A stretch of 64,000 nt of DNA, taken from assembly GCF_006715785.1 (NCBI RefSeq), contig NZ_VFNX01000001.1, forward strand, positions 6,118,001 through 6,182,000, read 5' to 3'. This DNA is from Streptomyces puniciscabiei. Lineage in GTDB: Bacteria; Actinomycetota; Actinomycetes; Streptomycetales; Streptomycetaceae. A model generated the notes under the pieces. That model saw nothing but the letters and a program-made list of their open reading frames with translations. It searched no databases and was not told the origin of the DNA. Below, one piece after another: positions 10,980 to 20,801 of this stretch (its first letter is position 1; each line of letters begins with the position of its first letter). Both the position numbers and the translations under genes were made by a program.

Positions 10980-11399
10980 TCACGCGGTCGCCAGGGACAC
11001 CTCGGTCGCCTTGATCAGGGCGACCACGTCGGAGCCCACGAAGAGACCGAGGTCGGCGACCGCGTCCTTGGTGATCGCCGCGGTCAGTTCGCCGCCGTCG
11101 ACGGAGATCTTCACGGAGGCCATGACGGCGCCGGTGGTGAGGCCGGTGATCGCGCCGGGAATCTGGTTGCGGATCGACAGTCCCGACACCCGCTGGGTGG
11201 CCAGGGAGACCTCGGTCGACTTCACCAGCGCGCGGACGGGTGTGCCGGGGGCGAGGGAGAGCTCCTCGGCGGACTCCTTGGTGATGGCGGCCATGAGGTT
11301 CTGGCCGCCGTCGAGACGCAGTCGGACGGTGGCCATGGCCTCGCCCGGGTGGACCTCGGTGACGGTGCCGGGGAGCTGGTTGCGGATGCTCAGGGTCAT
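10980..11399 (-). CDS. Tandem molybdenum-pterin/molybdate-binding (Mop, TOBE) protein
   Basis: 139 residues made of two Mop domains in tandem (about residues 2-66 and 73-138). Each opens with LSIRNQLPGTV or LSIRNQIPGAI and contains a ...ITKxSAEEL- or ITKDAVADL-type strand-helix pair and ends with a VKSTEVSLAT- or IKATEVSLAT-type strand. Such proteins bind molybdate in oligomers and buffer it in the cytoplasm. It follows modC by about 30 bases. ATG 11399 has TAGCGT eight bases before it on this strand, suggesting a start of its own; GTG 11405 is an alternative. The context with modABC makes a storage role likely. Confidence 0.88.
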   Translation of the reverse strand: MTLSIRNQLPGTVTEVHPGEAMATVRLRLDGGQNLMAAITKESAEELSLAPGTPVRALVKSTEVSLATQRVSGLSIRNQIPGAITGLTTGAVMASVKISVDGGELTAAITKDAVADLGLFVGSDVVALIKATEVSLATA

Positions 11400-11407
11400 G
11401 GGCACTC

Positions 11408-11427
11408 ACGCTAGAGCGCCCGCCCTT

Positions 11428-11436
<9 letters not shown>
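11408..11436 (-). promoter_or_regulatory. Hairpin at the modC stop and leaderless -10 of the Mop gene
   Basis: CCCGCC (11419-11424) and GGCGGG (11431-11436) form a 6-pair hairpin across the modC stop codon. TAGCGT (complement of 11408-11413) follows, eight bases before ATG 11399. Together they could lower read-through from modC and give the Mop gene its own leaderless transcript. Short elements, so tentative. Confidence 0.35.
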
Positions 11437-12554
<1,118 letters not shown>

Positions 12555-12558
<4 letters not shown>

Positions 12559-13415
12559 ACTCCCGTCAGCCAGCGGTCCCGCAACCCCGCCAGCACCGCG
12601 ATCGACACCGCCAGCAGGACCAGGCTGAGGGAGATCGCGGCGTCGGGATCGTTCTGCAGGGCCAGGTAGACCGCGAGGGGCATGGTCTGGGTGCGGCCGG
12701 GGAAGTTGCCCGCGAAGGTGATCGTCGCGCCGAACTCGCCGAGCGCGCGCGCCCAGGCGAGGACCGCGCCCGCCGCGATGCCGGGCGCGATCAGCGGCAG
12801 GGTCACCCGGCGGAACGCGGTGAAGCGGGACGCGCCCAGCGTACCGGCCGCCTCCTCGAAGCGCGGGTCGGCCGCGCGCAGCGTGCCCTCGACGCTGATG
12901 ACCAGGAACGGCATCGCGACGAACGCCTCCGCGATCACGACCCCGGTGGTGGTGAACGGCAGGGTGATCCCGAACCAGGTGTCCAGCCACTTGCCGATCA
13001 CGCCGTTGCGGCCGAGGGCCAGCAGCAGCGCCACACCGCCGACCACCGGCGGCAGCACGAGCGGGAGCGTCACCAGGGCCCGTACCAGGCCCCGGCCGGG
13101 GAACTCCGTCCGGGCCAGCAGCCAGGCCAGCGGCACGCCCAGGACGAGGCTCACGGCCGTTGCCGCTGTGGCGCTGACCAGCGACAACTGGAGCGCCTGC
13201 CACACCTGCGGGCTGGACAGCTGGTCCGGCAGACTGCGCCAGGGCGCGCGGACGAGCAGCGCGACCAGCGGCAGCAGCAGGAACGCCAGCGCCAGCAGAC
13301 CCGGCAGCAGCAGCGGCAACGGCACCCCGCGCCGGCCCCCCGCGCCGACGCGGCGACGCCGCGGCCCGTCCGTGCGGGGACCGGTCGCGGCGCCGGGCTG
13401 GTGGAGCGAGGTCAC
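12555..13415 (-). CDS. modB: Molybdate ABC transporter permease
   Basis: 286 residues. Five or six transmembrane segments are visible, beginning LPLLLPGLLALAFLLLPLVAL. The binding-protein-dependent permease loop reads EEAAGTLGASRFTAFRRVTLPLIAPGI, the EAA motif that docks on ModC. LARTEFPGRG and LPLVLPPVVGGVALLLALG are typical of ModB/CysT permeases. The first 30 residues are Arg-rich and cytoplasmic. GTG 13415 overlaps the modA stop (GTGA). The overlap with modC on the other side makes modA-modB-modC one tightly coupled operon. Confidence 0.92.
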
Positions 13416-14233
13416 GGCTTGAGGAACCCCGCCTCGCTGAGCACCTTCTGGCCCTCGGCGGACCGCACCAGGGCGATGAACGCCTTGGCCGCCTGGGCGT
13501 TCGGCGCGTCCTTCAGCAGGACGATCGGGTAGGCGTTGATCGCCTTGGCGGACTCGGGGAACTCCACGCCCTCCACCTTGCCACCCGCGGACTTCACATC
13601 GGTCTTGTAGACGACCGCCGCATCGGCCTCCTTCAGCTCCACCTTGTTCAGAGCGGACTTGACGTCCTGCTCGTAGGAGACCGGGGTGAGCTTGAGCTTG
13701 GAGGCGTCCAGTGCCTTCTGGGCGGCGGCGCCGCACGGCACGGTCTTGTCGCACAGCACGACCTTCAGACCGGACTTGGTGAGGTCCTTCAGCGAGGACA
13801 CCTTGTCGGGGTTGCCCGGCAGGGTGGCGATCTCCAGCTGGTTGCGCACGAACGTGTCCGGGGTGCCGGCCGCGTCCTTCTTGTCCGTCACGAGCGCCAT
13901 CGTCTTGGGGCTGGCGGCGGCGAAGACGTCGGCCGGCGCACCGCCGGTGATGCTCGCGGCGAGGGTGTCGCTGCCGCCGAAGTTGAAGTTGACGTGGGTG
14001 CCCGGGTGCTGCTGCTCGAACTCCTTGCCCAGGGCCGTGAAGCTCTCCTTCAGGGAGGCGGCGGCGAACACGGTGACGTCGCCGGACAGCTTCGGGGAGG
14101 CGGAGTTCGACTTGTCCGACTGCGCGGGGGACGAGTCGGAGGACGAGGAGCAGGCGCTGAGTGCCATCAGGGCGGCGGCTCCCGCACCGGCCAGCTGCAG
14201 CATCCGCCGGGTCCGGCGCACGGAACGGGTCAT
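13412..14233 (-). CDS. modA: Molybdate-binding lipoprotein
   Basis: 273 residues. An Arg-rich N-region precedes a lipoprotein signal with lipobox LSAC (mature Cys at about residue 25), then a Ser-rich linker. The mature domain is a class II periplasmic-binding fold with VTVFAAASLKESFTALGKEF, NFGGSDTLAASI and GAPADVFAAAS, the oxyanion-binding signatures of ModA. It would sit on the outer face of the membrane and deliver molybdate to ModB. The start ATG 14233 follows GAGGAG. First gene of the mod operon; diverges from the molybdopterin-domain gene at 14440. Confidence 0.93.
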   Translation of the reverse strand: MTRSVRRTRRMLQLAGAGAAALMALSACSSSSDSSPAQSDKSNSASPKLSGDVTVFAAASLKESFTALGKEFEQQHPGTHVNFNFGGSDTLAASITGGAPADVFAAASPKTMALVTDKKDAAGTPDTFVRNQLEIATLPGNPDKVSSLKDLTKSGLKVVLCDKTVPCGAAAQKALDASKLKLTPVSYEQDVKSALNKVELKEADAAVVYKTDVKSAGGKVEGVEFPESAKAINAYPIVLLKDAPNAQAAKAFIALVRSAEGQKVLSEAGFLKP

Positions 14234-14307
14234 CACGGATCTACTCCTCAGGTTCTGTCGAACGACGGTCGCGCCCTGCCACGGCGGCCACCACCGACCG
14301 TGCCGCG

Positions 14308-14335
14308 ATGATACTGCCGCATCTGCCAGCCGTAA
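14308..14335 (-). promoter_or_regulatory. Candidate promoter of the modABC operon
   Basis: On the minus strand TTACGG (14330-14335), a 16-base spacer, then TATCAT (14308-14313) lie about 75 bases before modA. The -10 is good; the -35 is weak. Confidence 0.35.
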
Positions 14336-14363
14336 GTCTCCTGTTGCATCGCATGAGCTGCGC

Positions 14364-14384
14364 ACTTGTGACTTGTAGCTTGCA
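14364..14384. repeat. Three 7-base direct repeats in the modA / molybdopterin-gene divergent region
   Basis: ACTTGTG, ACTTGTA and GCTTGCA follow one another without gaps (14364-14384) and run into the palindrome GCATATGC (14382-14389). The array lies between the two divergent starts, where a shared operator would be expected. Head-to-tail sites suit excisionase-like HTH proteins such as the one encoded at 15035-15430 (inference). Confidence 0.45.
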
Positions 14385-14439
14385 TATGCGTTTGTACGGC
14401 ACTTCGCGGCGGGTACGGTCCTGCGGGAGGTGGTCGCCG

Positions 14440-14931
14440 ATGACGCTCGCAGAACTCGCCCTGACCGGCGATCTGGCCCGGCCCGCCCGGCTGACCGTGC
14501 CGGACCTGCTCCGCTGGCCGCAGCAACGGGTGGACGTCAGCTTCGAGTGCGCGACCAGCGGCACCCAGCACCACCGCTTCGCGGGCCCGCGCCTGTACGA
14601 CGTCCTCGCCGACGCGGGACCCGGCTTCGACCCGGCGCGGCGCAAGGACCGGCTCCGCTTCCTCATCGCGGTCACCGGCACGGACGGCCATCACGCGATG
14701 CTGTCCTGGGCCGAGATCGACCCGGACTTCGCGCACGCCCCCGTCCTGCTGGGCGTGCGCATCGACGACACCCCGCTGGACGCGGCGGGGCCCCAGCTGG
14801 TGCTGCCGCAGGACCGGTGCGGGGCCCGGCACATCAGCGGGATCACGGCGATCCGGTTGGACGGCGGCTACCGCTGCGGCGGTCCCGCGCCCGCCGGACC
14901 AGCCGGTCACGCGGCAGCGGCACCTCGGTGA
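14440..14931 (+). CDS. Molybdopterin-dependent oxidoreductase, small sulfite-oxidase-fold protein
   Basis: 163 residues, a single oxidoreductase molybdopterin-binding domain: ARLTVPDLLRWPQQRVDVSFECATSGTQHHRFAGPRLYDVLADAG, then MLSWAEIDPDFAHAPVLLGVRIDD and LVLPQDRCGARHISGITAIRLDGG. The Cys in VSFECATSG is where sulfite-oxidase-type proteins carry the Mo-ligating cysteine. No signal peptide and no heme or dimerisation domain is present, so this is a minimal cytoplasmic version. Start ATG 14440 with GGGAGG at 14425-14430. It diverges from modABC, which supplies the metal, and probably shares its control. Confidence 0.75.
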   Translation: MTLAELALTGDLARPARLTVPDLLRWPQQRVDVSFECATSGTQHHRFAGPRLYDVLADAGPGFDPARRKDRLRFLIAVTGTDGHHAMLSWAEIDPDFAHAPVLLGVRIDDTPLDAAGPQLVLPQDRCGARHISGITAIRLDGGYRCGGPAPAGPAGHAAAAPR

Positions 14932-15034
14932 GGCCGGCAGCCGGCCGGCGCGGGGCGGGCGGCGCGCAGGTGACCTGGCCGGGGTGCTGAGTTCCCCGGC
15001 CGCCGTCCGCTCGGGCGGTGTTGTCGGTGACGGG

Positions 15035-15430
15035 TCAGACGCGGTCGATGTGCACGTTGGTGGACTTAACGCGCGCGGTGGCCTCCATGCCGACCTCCAG
15101 GCCCAGTTCCTCGACGGCCTCCCGGGTCAGCAGCGACACCAGCCGGTGGGGGCCCGCCTGGATCTCCACCTGGGCGGCGACGTCGCCGAGCTTGATCGCC
15201 GTGACGATGCCGGGGAAGGCGTTGCGGACGGAGGTGTAGGAGGCGTCCTCCTCGCCGCCGCCCGCCTTGGCCAGTTCCACGGAGAACGCGGCGAGATCCC
15301 TGCCGTCGATGAGCCGCCGTCCGGACTCGTCGCGATGGGTCGCCACCCGGCCCGCGTCGGCCCAGCGGCGGGCGGTGTCGGGGCTCACGCCGAGCAGCCG
15401 TGCCGCCTGGCCGATCGTGTAGGACTGCAT
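15035..15430 (-). CDS. Molybdate-sensing regulator: excisionase/BldC-like HTH fused to a TOBE (Mop) domain
   Basis: 131 residues. Residues 1-50 form a MerR-like/excisionase HTH (YTIGQAARLLGVSPDTARRWADAGRVATHRDESGRRLI). Residues 65-131 form one Mop/TOBE domain (SVRNAFPGIVTAIKLGDVAAQVEIQAG, LLTREAVEELGLEVGMEATARVKSTNV), the same fold as the Mop protein at 10980. This is ModE logic with a different DNA-binding head. It probably senses molybdate and controls modABC and its neighbours (inference from domain content and from lying about 600 bases from modA). Start ATG 15430. Confidence 0.82.
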   Translation of the reverse strand: MQSYTIGQAARLLGVSPDTARRWADAGRVATHRDESGRRLIDGRDLAAFSVELAKAGGGEEDASYTSVRNAFPGIVTAIKLGDVAAQVEIQAGPHRLVSLLTREAVEELGLEVGMEATARVKSTNVHIDRV

Positions 15431-15487
15431 GCCGGTCACGATAGGGGCCGTTCCCGGGAACCGTTGGACGGGGGTTGGCCGTTGGGT

Positions 15488-15507
15488 ATAACGCGATATA
15501 ACGTTAG
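15488..15507. promoter_or_regulatory. Putative operator: TATAACG direct repeat ending in TAACGTTA palindrome
   Basis: TATAACG occurs at 15488-15494 and again at 15498-15504, one helical turn apart, and the second copy ends in the palindrome TAACGTTA (15500-15507). It lies between the divergent starts of the HTH-TOBE regulator (15430) and the DUF1707 gene (15555). The half-site resembles the CGTTATA-type half-sites of classical molybdate operators, so autoregulation is plausible. Confidence 0.45.
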
Positions 15508-15554
15508 TTGGTGACGATGCCCCTCGCGGGGCAGTGCCGAATCGGGGTGAGGGT

Positions 15555-16136
15555 ATGGCGGCCGAACTGCTGCACACGGAGATGCCGGCCGGGCTGCGTG
15601 CCTCGCACGCGGACCGGGACCGGGTGGTGGACGTGCTGACGGGCGCCGCGGCCGACGGCCGGATCACGGCCGAGGAACTGGACGAACGTGTGACGGCCGC
15701 CCTGTCCGCCCGCACGCTCGGCGAACTGGCGGTGCTCACCGCCGACCTGCCGGAGGAGTCCGGCGTCGCACCGGCCAAGGACGTCGTGCGGATCGAGCAG
15801 CAGGGTGCGTCAGCCGTACGCGCGGACGGCTGGGCGGTGCCGCGCCGGATGGAGATCACCTCGGCCTGGGGGGATGTGACTCTCGACTTCTCCAGCGCGG
15901 TGATCACCCACGACAGCCTCCGCATCGACCTCGACATGCGCGGCGGCACACTGCGGCTGATCACCCGGGCCGGTGTCGTCGTGGACGCCGACGCGCTCGT
16001 GATCGGCTACGGCAAGACGAAGGTGCGGCCCGCCGGCGATCCAGGGGCGCCGGCCGTGCTCCGCGTGGAGATACACGGCCGGCTCAGCCTGGGGCGGCTG
16101 GAGGTACGGCCGCCCAGGCGCTGGTTCGGCCGGTAG
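15555..16136 (+). CDS. DUF1707 (SHOCT-like) domain protein
   Basis: 193 residues from ATG 15555. The N-terminal 55 residues are the DUF1707 motif: RASHADRDRVVDVLTGAAADGRITAEELDERVTAALSARTLGELAVLTADL. In actinobacteria this element caps membrane-associated or stress proteins. The rest is a beta-rich domain (MEITSAWGDVTLDFSSAVI, LRIDLDMRGGTLRLITRAGVVVDAD), as in cell-wall-active-antibiotics-response (LiaF-like) proteins. It has no membrane segment. Function unknown; response to envelope stress is the usual guess. GTG 15534 is an upstream alternative start. Confidence 0.82.
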   Translation: MAAELLHTEMPAGLRASHADRDRVVDVLTGAAADGRITAEELDERVTAALSARTLGELAVLTADLPEESGVAPAKDVVRIEQQGASAVRADGWAVPRRMEITSAWGDVTLDFSSAVITHDSLRIDLDMRGGTLRLITRAGVVVDADALVIGYGKTKVRPAGDPGAPAVLRVEIHGRLSLGRLEVRPPRRWFGR

Positions 16137-16185
16137 AGCGAGCGCGGCGCTGCCGCCTGCCTCGGGCGTCGCCTCCCGCCCGGTC

Positions 16186-18144
16186 TCAGCCGGTGTGCAC
16201 CCGCGGCCGGAGTTCCCGGTTCGGTTCCGCCTCGCGCAGCACCTCGCGGGTGACGGGGGCGACCTCGCCCTGGCCGAAGAGGAAGAAACGCAGGAAGTTG
16301 GCGAAGGGGTTGCCCTCGGTCCACTCGAAGTAGATGTGCGGGGTGCAGCCGGTGGCGTCGCGCACATGGAGGAGGAGCGCGGCGAGGGCGTTGGGGATGG
16401 AGGAGGACTCCAGGGTGAGCACACGGTAGCGGTCGTGCAGGACCTCGCCGCGTACGGTGAGCCCCGCCTCGAACTCGGAGGGGTCGGTGACCGTGACCTC
16501 GACGAAGACGAAGTCCTCCTGTTCCGGCATGTCGTTGTCGGCCCGGATCTGCTCGACCTTGTCCCGGTACTCGGCCTTGTCGCGATGGCCGGGCTCGTTG
16601 GCGATGAACCGTATCTTCCGGCTGGCCATGTCCCGGACGAATCGTTCCGCCATCGGATCGAGGGTCACGCTGGTCACGCGCAGTTCGAAGGCGCGGGCGA
16701 GCCGGGACAGCAGCGAGACCAGGATGATGCCGACGATAAAGCAGGCACCGATCTTCACACCGTCCGGGCGCTCGATGACGTTCACCACGGTCGTGTAGAG
16801 GAACACCGCGGAGATCACGGCGAACCCGACGGTCCACTTGCGCTGCCCCGCCTTGCGCGCGGCGATGGTCACCGCGATCGCCGCGGAGCTGATGAGCACC
16901 AGCACGCCGGTGGCATAGGCGCCGCCCTGCGCGTCGACGTTGGCGTCGAAGATCCAGGTGACCAGGAAGGCGATGAGCGTGAAGACGATGACCATCGGGC
17001 GCACGGCACGGGCCCAGTGCGGGGCCATGCCGTAGCGCGGCAGGTAGCGCGGCATCAGGTTCAGCAGACCGGCCATGGCGGAGGCGCCCGCGAACCACAG
17101 GATCGCGATGGTCGAGACGTCGTAGACCGTGCCGAAGGCGCCGCCGAGGTACTCGTGCGCGAGGTAGGCGAGAGCGCGCCCGTTGGCCTGACCGCCGGTC
17201 TTGAACTCGTTCTCCGGGATGAGCAGCGTGGTGACGAAGCTGGAGGCGATGAGGAAGGCGCTCATGATCAGCGCGGCCGTGGTGAGCAGCTTCTTGGTGT
17301 CCCGGATCCGGCCGGTCGGCTTCTCCTCGGTGTCCTCGGGATCTCCCTGGACGTGCGGCATGACGGCGACGCCGGTCTCGAAGCCGGACAGGCCGAGGGC
17401 GAGTTTGGGGAAGACGAGCAGCGCGAGGCCGATCATGACGAAGATGTTGCCGTGCTGGGCGGTCAGCGCGCTGGACCAGTCGGTGATCACATGTCCCGCG
17501 GTGACCACGTGATACAGGCCGACGGCCACGACGACGACGTTCAGCGCGAGGTAGACGCCGACCAGCGCGGTCGCGACGCCGATCGCCTCCAGGAAGCCCT
17601 TGAGGAACACCGCGCCGAGCAGCGCCACCAGGACCAGGGTGATCAGCATCTGCCTGCCGTGCAGCGCGTTGGTCAGGTGCGGGTTCTCCACCAGGTGGGT
17701 GGAGGCGTCGGCGGCCGACAGGGTGATGGTGATCAGGAAGTCGGTGGCGGCGAAGCCCAGCAGCGTGAGCACGAAGAGCTTGCCCTGCCAGAAGGACAGC
17801 AGCCGCTCCAGCATGGCGATCGAACCCTCGCCGCGCGGGCTCTCCTCGGCGACCCGGCGGTACACGGGAAGCGCGCCGGCCAGGGTGACGATGACGAGGA
17901 CGATGGTCGCGATCGGCCCCAGCAGTCCCGCCGCGAGCGCCGCGATGCCCGGCTGGTAGCCGAGGGTCGAGAAGTAGTCGACACCCGTCAGGCACATCAC
18001 GCGCCACCAGCGCTGGCCCTGGTGGGCGGGCTCCGGCTCGGCGTGCGGGCCGGTGTGGCCCCCGGCCTTGCCCATGTCGGACAGCCCCTCCAGCATCCAG
18101 GTCCGGAGGCGGTTGGTACTGGGAGGCTGCTCGGTCGTGGCCAT
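16186..18144 (-). CDS. APC-superfamily permease with large C-terminal cytoplasmic domain
   Basis: 652 residues. About twelve transmembrane segments span residues 50-470. Signatures include [40 protein letters not shown] and [16 protein letters not shown]. The C-terminal 170 residues are soluble ([46 protein letters not shown]). The fold is APC (amino-acid or cation uptake); relatives of this layout include potassium importers as well as amino-acid permeases, so the substrate is not settled. Start ATG 18144 with AGGAG upstream. Convergent with DUF1707; no clear terminator is visible in the 49 bases between them. Confidence 0.75.
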   Translation of the reverse strand: MATTEQPPSTNRLRTWMLEGLSDMGKAGGHTGPHAEPEPAHQGQRWWRVMCLTGVDYFSTLGYQPGIAALAAGLLGPIATIVLVIVTLAGALPVYRRVAEESPRGEGSIAMLERLLSFWQGKLFVLTLLGFAATDFLITITLSAADASTHLVENPHLTNALHGRQMLITLVLVALLGAVFLKGFLEAIGVATALVGVYLALNVVVVAVGLYHVVTAGHVITDWSSALTAQHGNIFVMIGLALLVFPKLALGLSGFETGVAVMPHVQGDPEDTEEKPTGRIRDTKKLLTTAALIMSAFLIASSFVTTLLIPENEFKTGGQANGRALAYLAHEYLGGAFGTVYDVSTIAILWFAGASAMAGLLNLMPRYLPRYGMAPHWARAVRPMVIVFTLIAFLVTWIFDANVDAQGGAYATGVLVLISSAAIAVTIAARKAGQRKWTVGFAVISAVFLYTTVVNVIERPDGVKIGACFIVGIILVSLLSRLARAFELRVTSVTLDPMAERFVRDMASRKIRFIANEPGHRDKAEYRDKVEQIRADNDMPEQEDFVFVEVTVTDPSEFEAGLTVRGEVLHDRYRVLTLESSSIPNALAALLLHVRDATGCTPHIYFEWTEGNPFANFLRFFLFGQGEVAPVTREVLREAEPNRELRPRVHTG

Positions 18145-18510
18145 CAGTGGGCTCCTGTGTGCGGCTCAGCTCTTTTCCGGCCATCACGCGGATGGCGGCA
18201 TCAGCGTAAGCAGAGAGTGACGCCTCGGCCCACGGATACGGGCCCGGAGCGCGTCAATCTTGCGTTAAGAATGACCCGGTGACGCCAGACCCGCATCAAG
18301 AAGCTGAGGCCGGAGAGGTGGTGCCGGGAGCGGGTCCGTCCCGGTCGCAGGTCGCGCCGCCGCCCCGTGGGCGGCCACCGAGTGTCATCCGTGTCCCCGG
18401 CCGAGTGCCCGTGGGCGTCGTTTCGCAGCCCTCGCCCGAGCGGCACGCCGGCGCCCGGGCTCCCTGACTCCAGCGAGCCTGGTCGAGCCGTCGACGCGCG
18501 GGGCCGGGCC
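18145..18510. other. Intergenic stretch between the APC permease and the universal stress protein
   Basis: 366 bases. The left part is the upstream region of the permease gene, with an AT-richer patch (TTGCGTTAAGAATGAC near 18260-18276) that may hold its promoter. I see no supported gene; reading frames through it lack coding character and start signals. Confidence 0.5.
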
Positions 18511-19041
18511 TCAGAGGCGGCGGATGTCCATGCGCAGATGCCAGGTGTTGCGCCGGTGGACGGACAGCAGCTCCGACTCCAGCGGGGACGGGGGCACCGC
18601 GAGCACCGGGCACACGGCGTGAGCCAGGCAGTGCCGGGAAACGCGGCCCGAGAAGGCGCGCTGCAGACCGCGCCTGCCGGCGCCCACCACCAGGACGTCG
18701 CCCTCCCGGTCCGCCGTGGCCACGAGCGCGGGGCCGGCGGCGCCGCGGACGACGACGGCGTGCATCGGTACGCCGGGGGCCTCCCCGCCGAAGATCTCCT
18801 CGAGGACCGAGGCCAGTCGCTGCCTGGCCAGTCGCTGCCAGTCCTCGACCAGCAGGCCGGCGGCGGGGGAGCGGCGCGCGGCGGCGTCACCGCCCGGTGG
18901 TTCCCAGGCCAGCACCGGCCAGAGCTCCGCCCCCAGCCGGCGGGCAAGCGCAGTGGCCCGCCGCAGGGCCGTGACGCTGCCCAGGGAGCCGTTCACACCG
19001 ACCACCACCCGGGTGGTCGCCGAGGCGTCGTAACCGGACAT
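18511..19041 (-). CDS. Universal stress protein family (UspA)
   Basis: 176 residues, one Usp domain. The N-terminal strand and loop TTRVVVGVNGSLGSVTALRRATALARRLGAEL and the C-terminal ATP-loop-like GDVLVVGAGRRGLQRAFSGRVSRHCLAHAVCPVLAVPP match the family; the G-2x-G-9x-G pattern of ATP-binding Usps is nearly kept. Cytoplasmic, function in stress or dormancy not defined. Start ATG 19041 preceded by GGTGGAG; GTG 19044 directly before it is also possible. It diverges from the xylan operon, with 456 bases between. Confidence 0.85.
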   Translation of the reverse strand: MSGYDASATTRVVVGVNGSLGSVTALRRATALARRLGAELWPVLAWEPPGGDAAARRSPAAGLLVEDWQRLARQRLASVLEEIFGGEAPGVPMHAVVVRGAAGPALVATADREGDVLVVGAGRRGLQRAFSGRVSRHCLAHAVCPVLAVPPSPLESELLSVHRRNTWHLRMDIRRL

Positions 19042-19382
19042 CACTCCACCGTTCCTCGCGGGCGACGCCAGGGCGTCTCGCGCGCGGACGTGCCCGCCCT
19101 GCAAGGCCCTTGCTTCCTTCCATCCCACTCCTGTACCGGCGATCGGACCAGCCCGGCGGACGATGTCTTCGCGAGCGGCTTCCGTTCGGCGCCGAGCGTC
19201 GAAAGTTTCGAGATCGGGCCAGGCCGCTGCCGATGCGGTCCGGCATCGGCTTCCGGAAGCGGGCCGCGCTGGTGGTACCGGCTGCTCGCCGGGACGACTT
19301 CACCGCTCCGCCGCTCGCGCAGCACCGGTTGCCCCCGCGCCGCCTGGTTTCACCTCGCACCCACGACCTCCTGCACGACACC

Positions 19383-19411
19383 TTGACGCTCCCCACGTGC
19401 GTTCCTAGAGT
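19383..19411 (+). promoter_or_regulatory. Strong sigma-70 type promoter of the xylan-use operon
   Basis: TTGACG (19383-19388), a 17-base spacer, then TAGAGT (19406-19411); start predicted near 19418. The rest of the gap back to the stress-protein gene (19042-19382) shows nothing I can name. Confidence 0.7.
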
Positions 19412-19414
19412 CGC

Positions 19415-19485
19415 CGTTCGGAACGTTCGGAATTTCCTTCGAATGTTTCGGAACCACCCCTGTGAAGCCACTCCGAAATTTTTCG
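19415..19485. promoter_or_regulatory. Operator cluster of the xylan-use operon
   Basis: Palindromes cover the predicted transcript start and leader: CGTTC-G-GAACG (19415-19425), overlapping GAACGTTC (19421-19428), TTCGAA (19438-19443) and CGAAA-TT-TTTCG (19474-19485). The last resembles the CGAAA/TTTCG sites bound by LacI-type xylan and xylobiose repressors in Streptomyces. All lie at or downstream of +1, the position for a roadblock repressor. No LacI gene is beside them. Confidence 0.6.
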
Positions 19486-19497
19486 AAGGAGCGCAAG

Positions 19498-20793
19498 ATG
19501 GGCGACCCTGCACTGTCCCGCCGCGGCTTTCTGGCGGCCTCCGTCGCCGCCGGTCTCGGTGGGACCGCACTCAGCGGCTGCGGCGGCGGCTCGGACGGGG
19601 GGTCGTCCTCGGGGACGACCACGATCGAGTGGTGGAACATCTCGACCACCGAACCCACCAAGACCGTGTGGGCCGGTCTCGCCAAGAAGTTCGAGGCCCA
19701 GAACCCCAAGGTCAAGGTCAAGATCGTCCAGCTGGAGAACGACGCCTACAAGTCGAAGATGACCGCGCTGATCGCCTCCGGGAAGCTGCCGGACATCTTC
19801 CACACCTGGGGCGGTGGCGTACTCAAGCAGCAGGTGGACGCCGGGCTGGTCGAGGACCTCACCGACCGCACCAAGCCCTGGGCCGACGGACTGCTGTCGG
19901 TGGCCAAGCAGCCGTACCTCATCGACGACAAGCTGTACGGCATCCCGTTCGACATCGGCATGATCGGCTTCTGGTACAACAAGGCGCTCTTCAAGAGGGC
20001 CGGGATCAGCGCGCCCCCGACCACCTGGAGCGGCTTCCTGGACGCCGTGAAGAAGCTCAAGTCCGCCGGGATCACCCCGCTGGCGCTCGCCGGCAAGGAG
20101 AGCTGGACCGGCATGTACTACTGGGCGTACCTCGCGATGCGGACAGCGGGGGTCGACGCGCTGCGGAAGGCCAATGAGAAGAAGGACTTCAGCGACGCCG
20201 GATTCGTCCAGGCCGGGCAGCACCTGAAGGACCTGGTCGATCTCCAGCCCTTCCAGAAGGGCTTCCTCGGGGCGGCCTACTCCTCCCCGACCGGGCAGGC
20301 TGCGACCGTCGGCAACGGCAGGGCCGCCATGGAACTCATGGGTCAGTGGGCGCCGGTCGTGGAGGCGGACGCGGGCAAGGGGCTCGGCGCGAACCTCGGC
20401 TTCTTCCCGTTCCCCGAGGTCGAGGGCGGCGCCGGGAAGATCACCGAGGTGTTCGGCGGAGGCGGCGGCCACGCCCTGCGCAAGGGTGCCCCGCAGGCGG
20501 CCGTGGACTTCCTGAAGTTCTTCGCCTCTGAGACCACCGACAAGGAGCTGGTGAAGAGGACCGGTGTGCTGCCCCTGGTGCCGGCGGCCGAGAGCGTCCT
20601 CACCGACCCCAACCTCAAGGCGGTGCAGGCCCAGTTGAAGGGCGCCACCGGCTTCCAGCTCTACCTCGACCAGGCCTACGCCCCCGCCCTCGGCCAGCAG
20701 GTCAACGACAGCGTGGCCGGGCTGATCGCCGGCTCCAAGTCCCCGCAGCAGGTCACGCAGGCGATCACCAGCACCGCGAAGCAGGAGCAGTAG
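19498..20793 (+). CDS. Sugar ABC transporter substrate-binding lipoprotein (xylo-oligosaccharide type)
   Basis: 431 residues. The signal has a twin-arginine look (SRRGFLAASVAAG) and a lipobox (ALSGC, Cys at about 26), so it is probably exported folded by Tat and lipidated. The mature protein is a cluster B binding protein (TTIEWWNISTTEPTKTVWAGLAKKFE, then GKLPDIFHTWGGGVLKQQVDAG). Start ATG 19498 with AAGGAG at 19486-19491; GTG 19462 is excluded by the operator lying between it and the ribosome-binding site. The downstream GH10 xylanase suggests xylobiose or xylotriose as ligand. No ATPase gene is in the operon, so a shared ATPase such as MsiK is likely used. Confidence 0.85.
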   Translation: MGDPALSRRGFLAASVAAGLGGTALSGCGGGSDGGSSSGTTTIEWWNISTTEPTKTVWAGLAKKFEAQNPKVKVKIVQLENDAYKSKMTALIASGKLPDIFHTWGGGVLKQQVDAGLVEDLTDRTKPWADGLLSVAKQPYLIDDKLYGIPFDIGMIGFWYNKALFKRAGISAPPTTWSGFLDAVKKLKSAGITPLALAGKESWTGMYYWAYLAMRTAGVDALRKANEKKDFSDAGFVQAGQHLKDLVDLQPFQKGFLGAAYSSPTGQAATVGNGRAAMELMGQWAPVVEADAGKGLGANLGFFPFPEVEGGAGKITEVFGGGGGHALRKGAPQAAVDFLKFFASETTDKELVKRTGVLPLVPAAESVLTDPNLKAVQAQLKGATGFQLYLDQAYAPALGQQVNDSVAGLIAGSKSPQQVTQAITSTAKQEQ

Positions 20794-20801
20794 GCCGCCC
20801 G

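Noticed and set aside
19462..19500. GTG 19462 as start of the xylo-oligosaccharide-binding protein
   Set aside because: A CGAAA-TT-TTTCG operator and the AAGGAG ribosome-binding site lie between it and ATG 19498, and the shorter form begins with a proper Tat-like signal.
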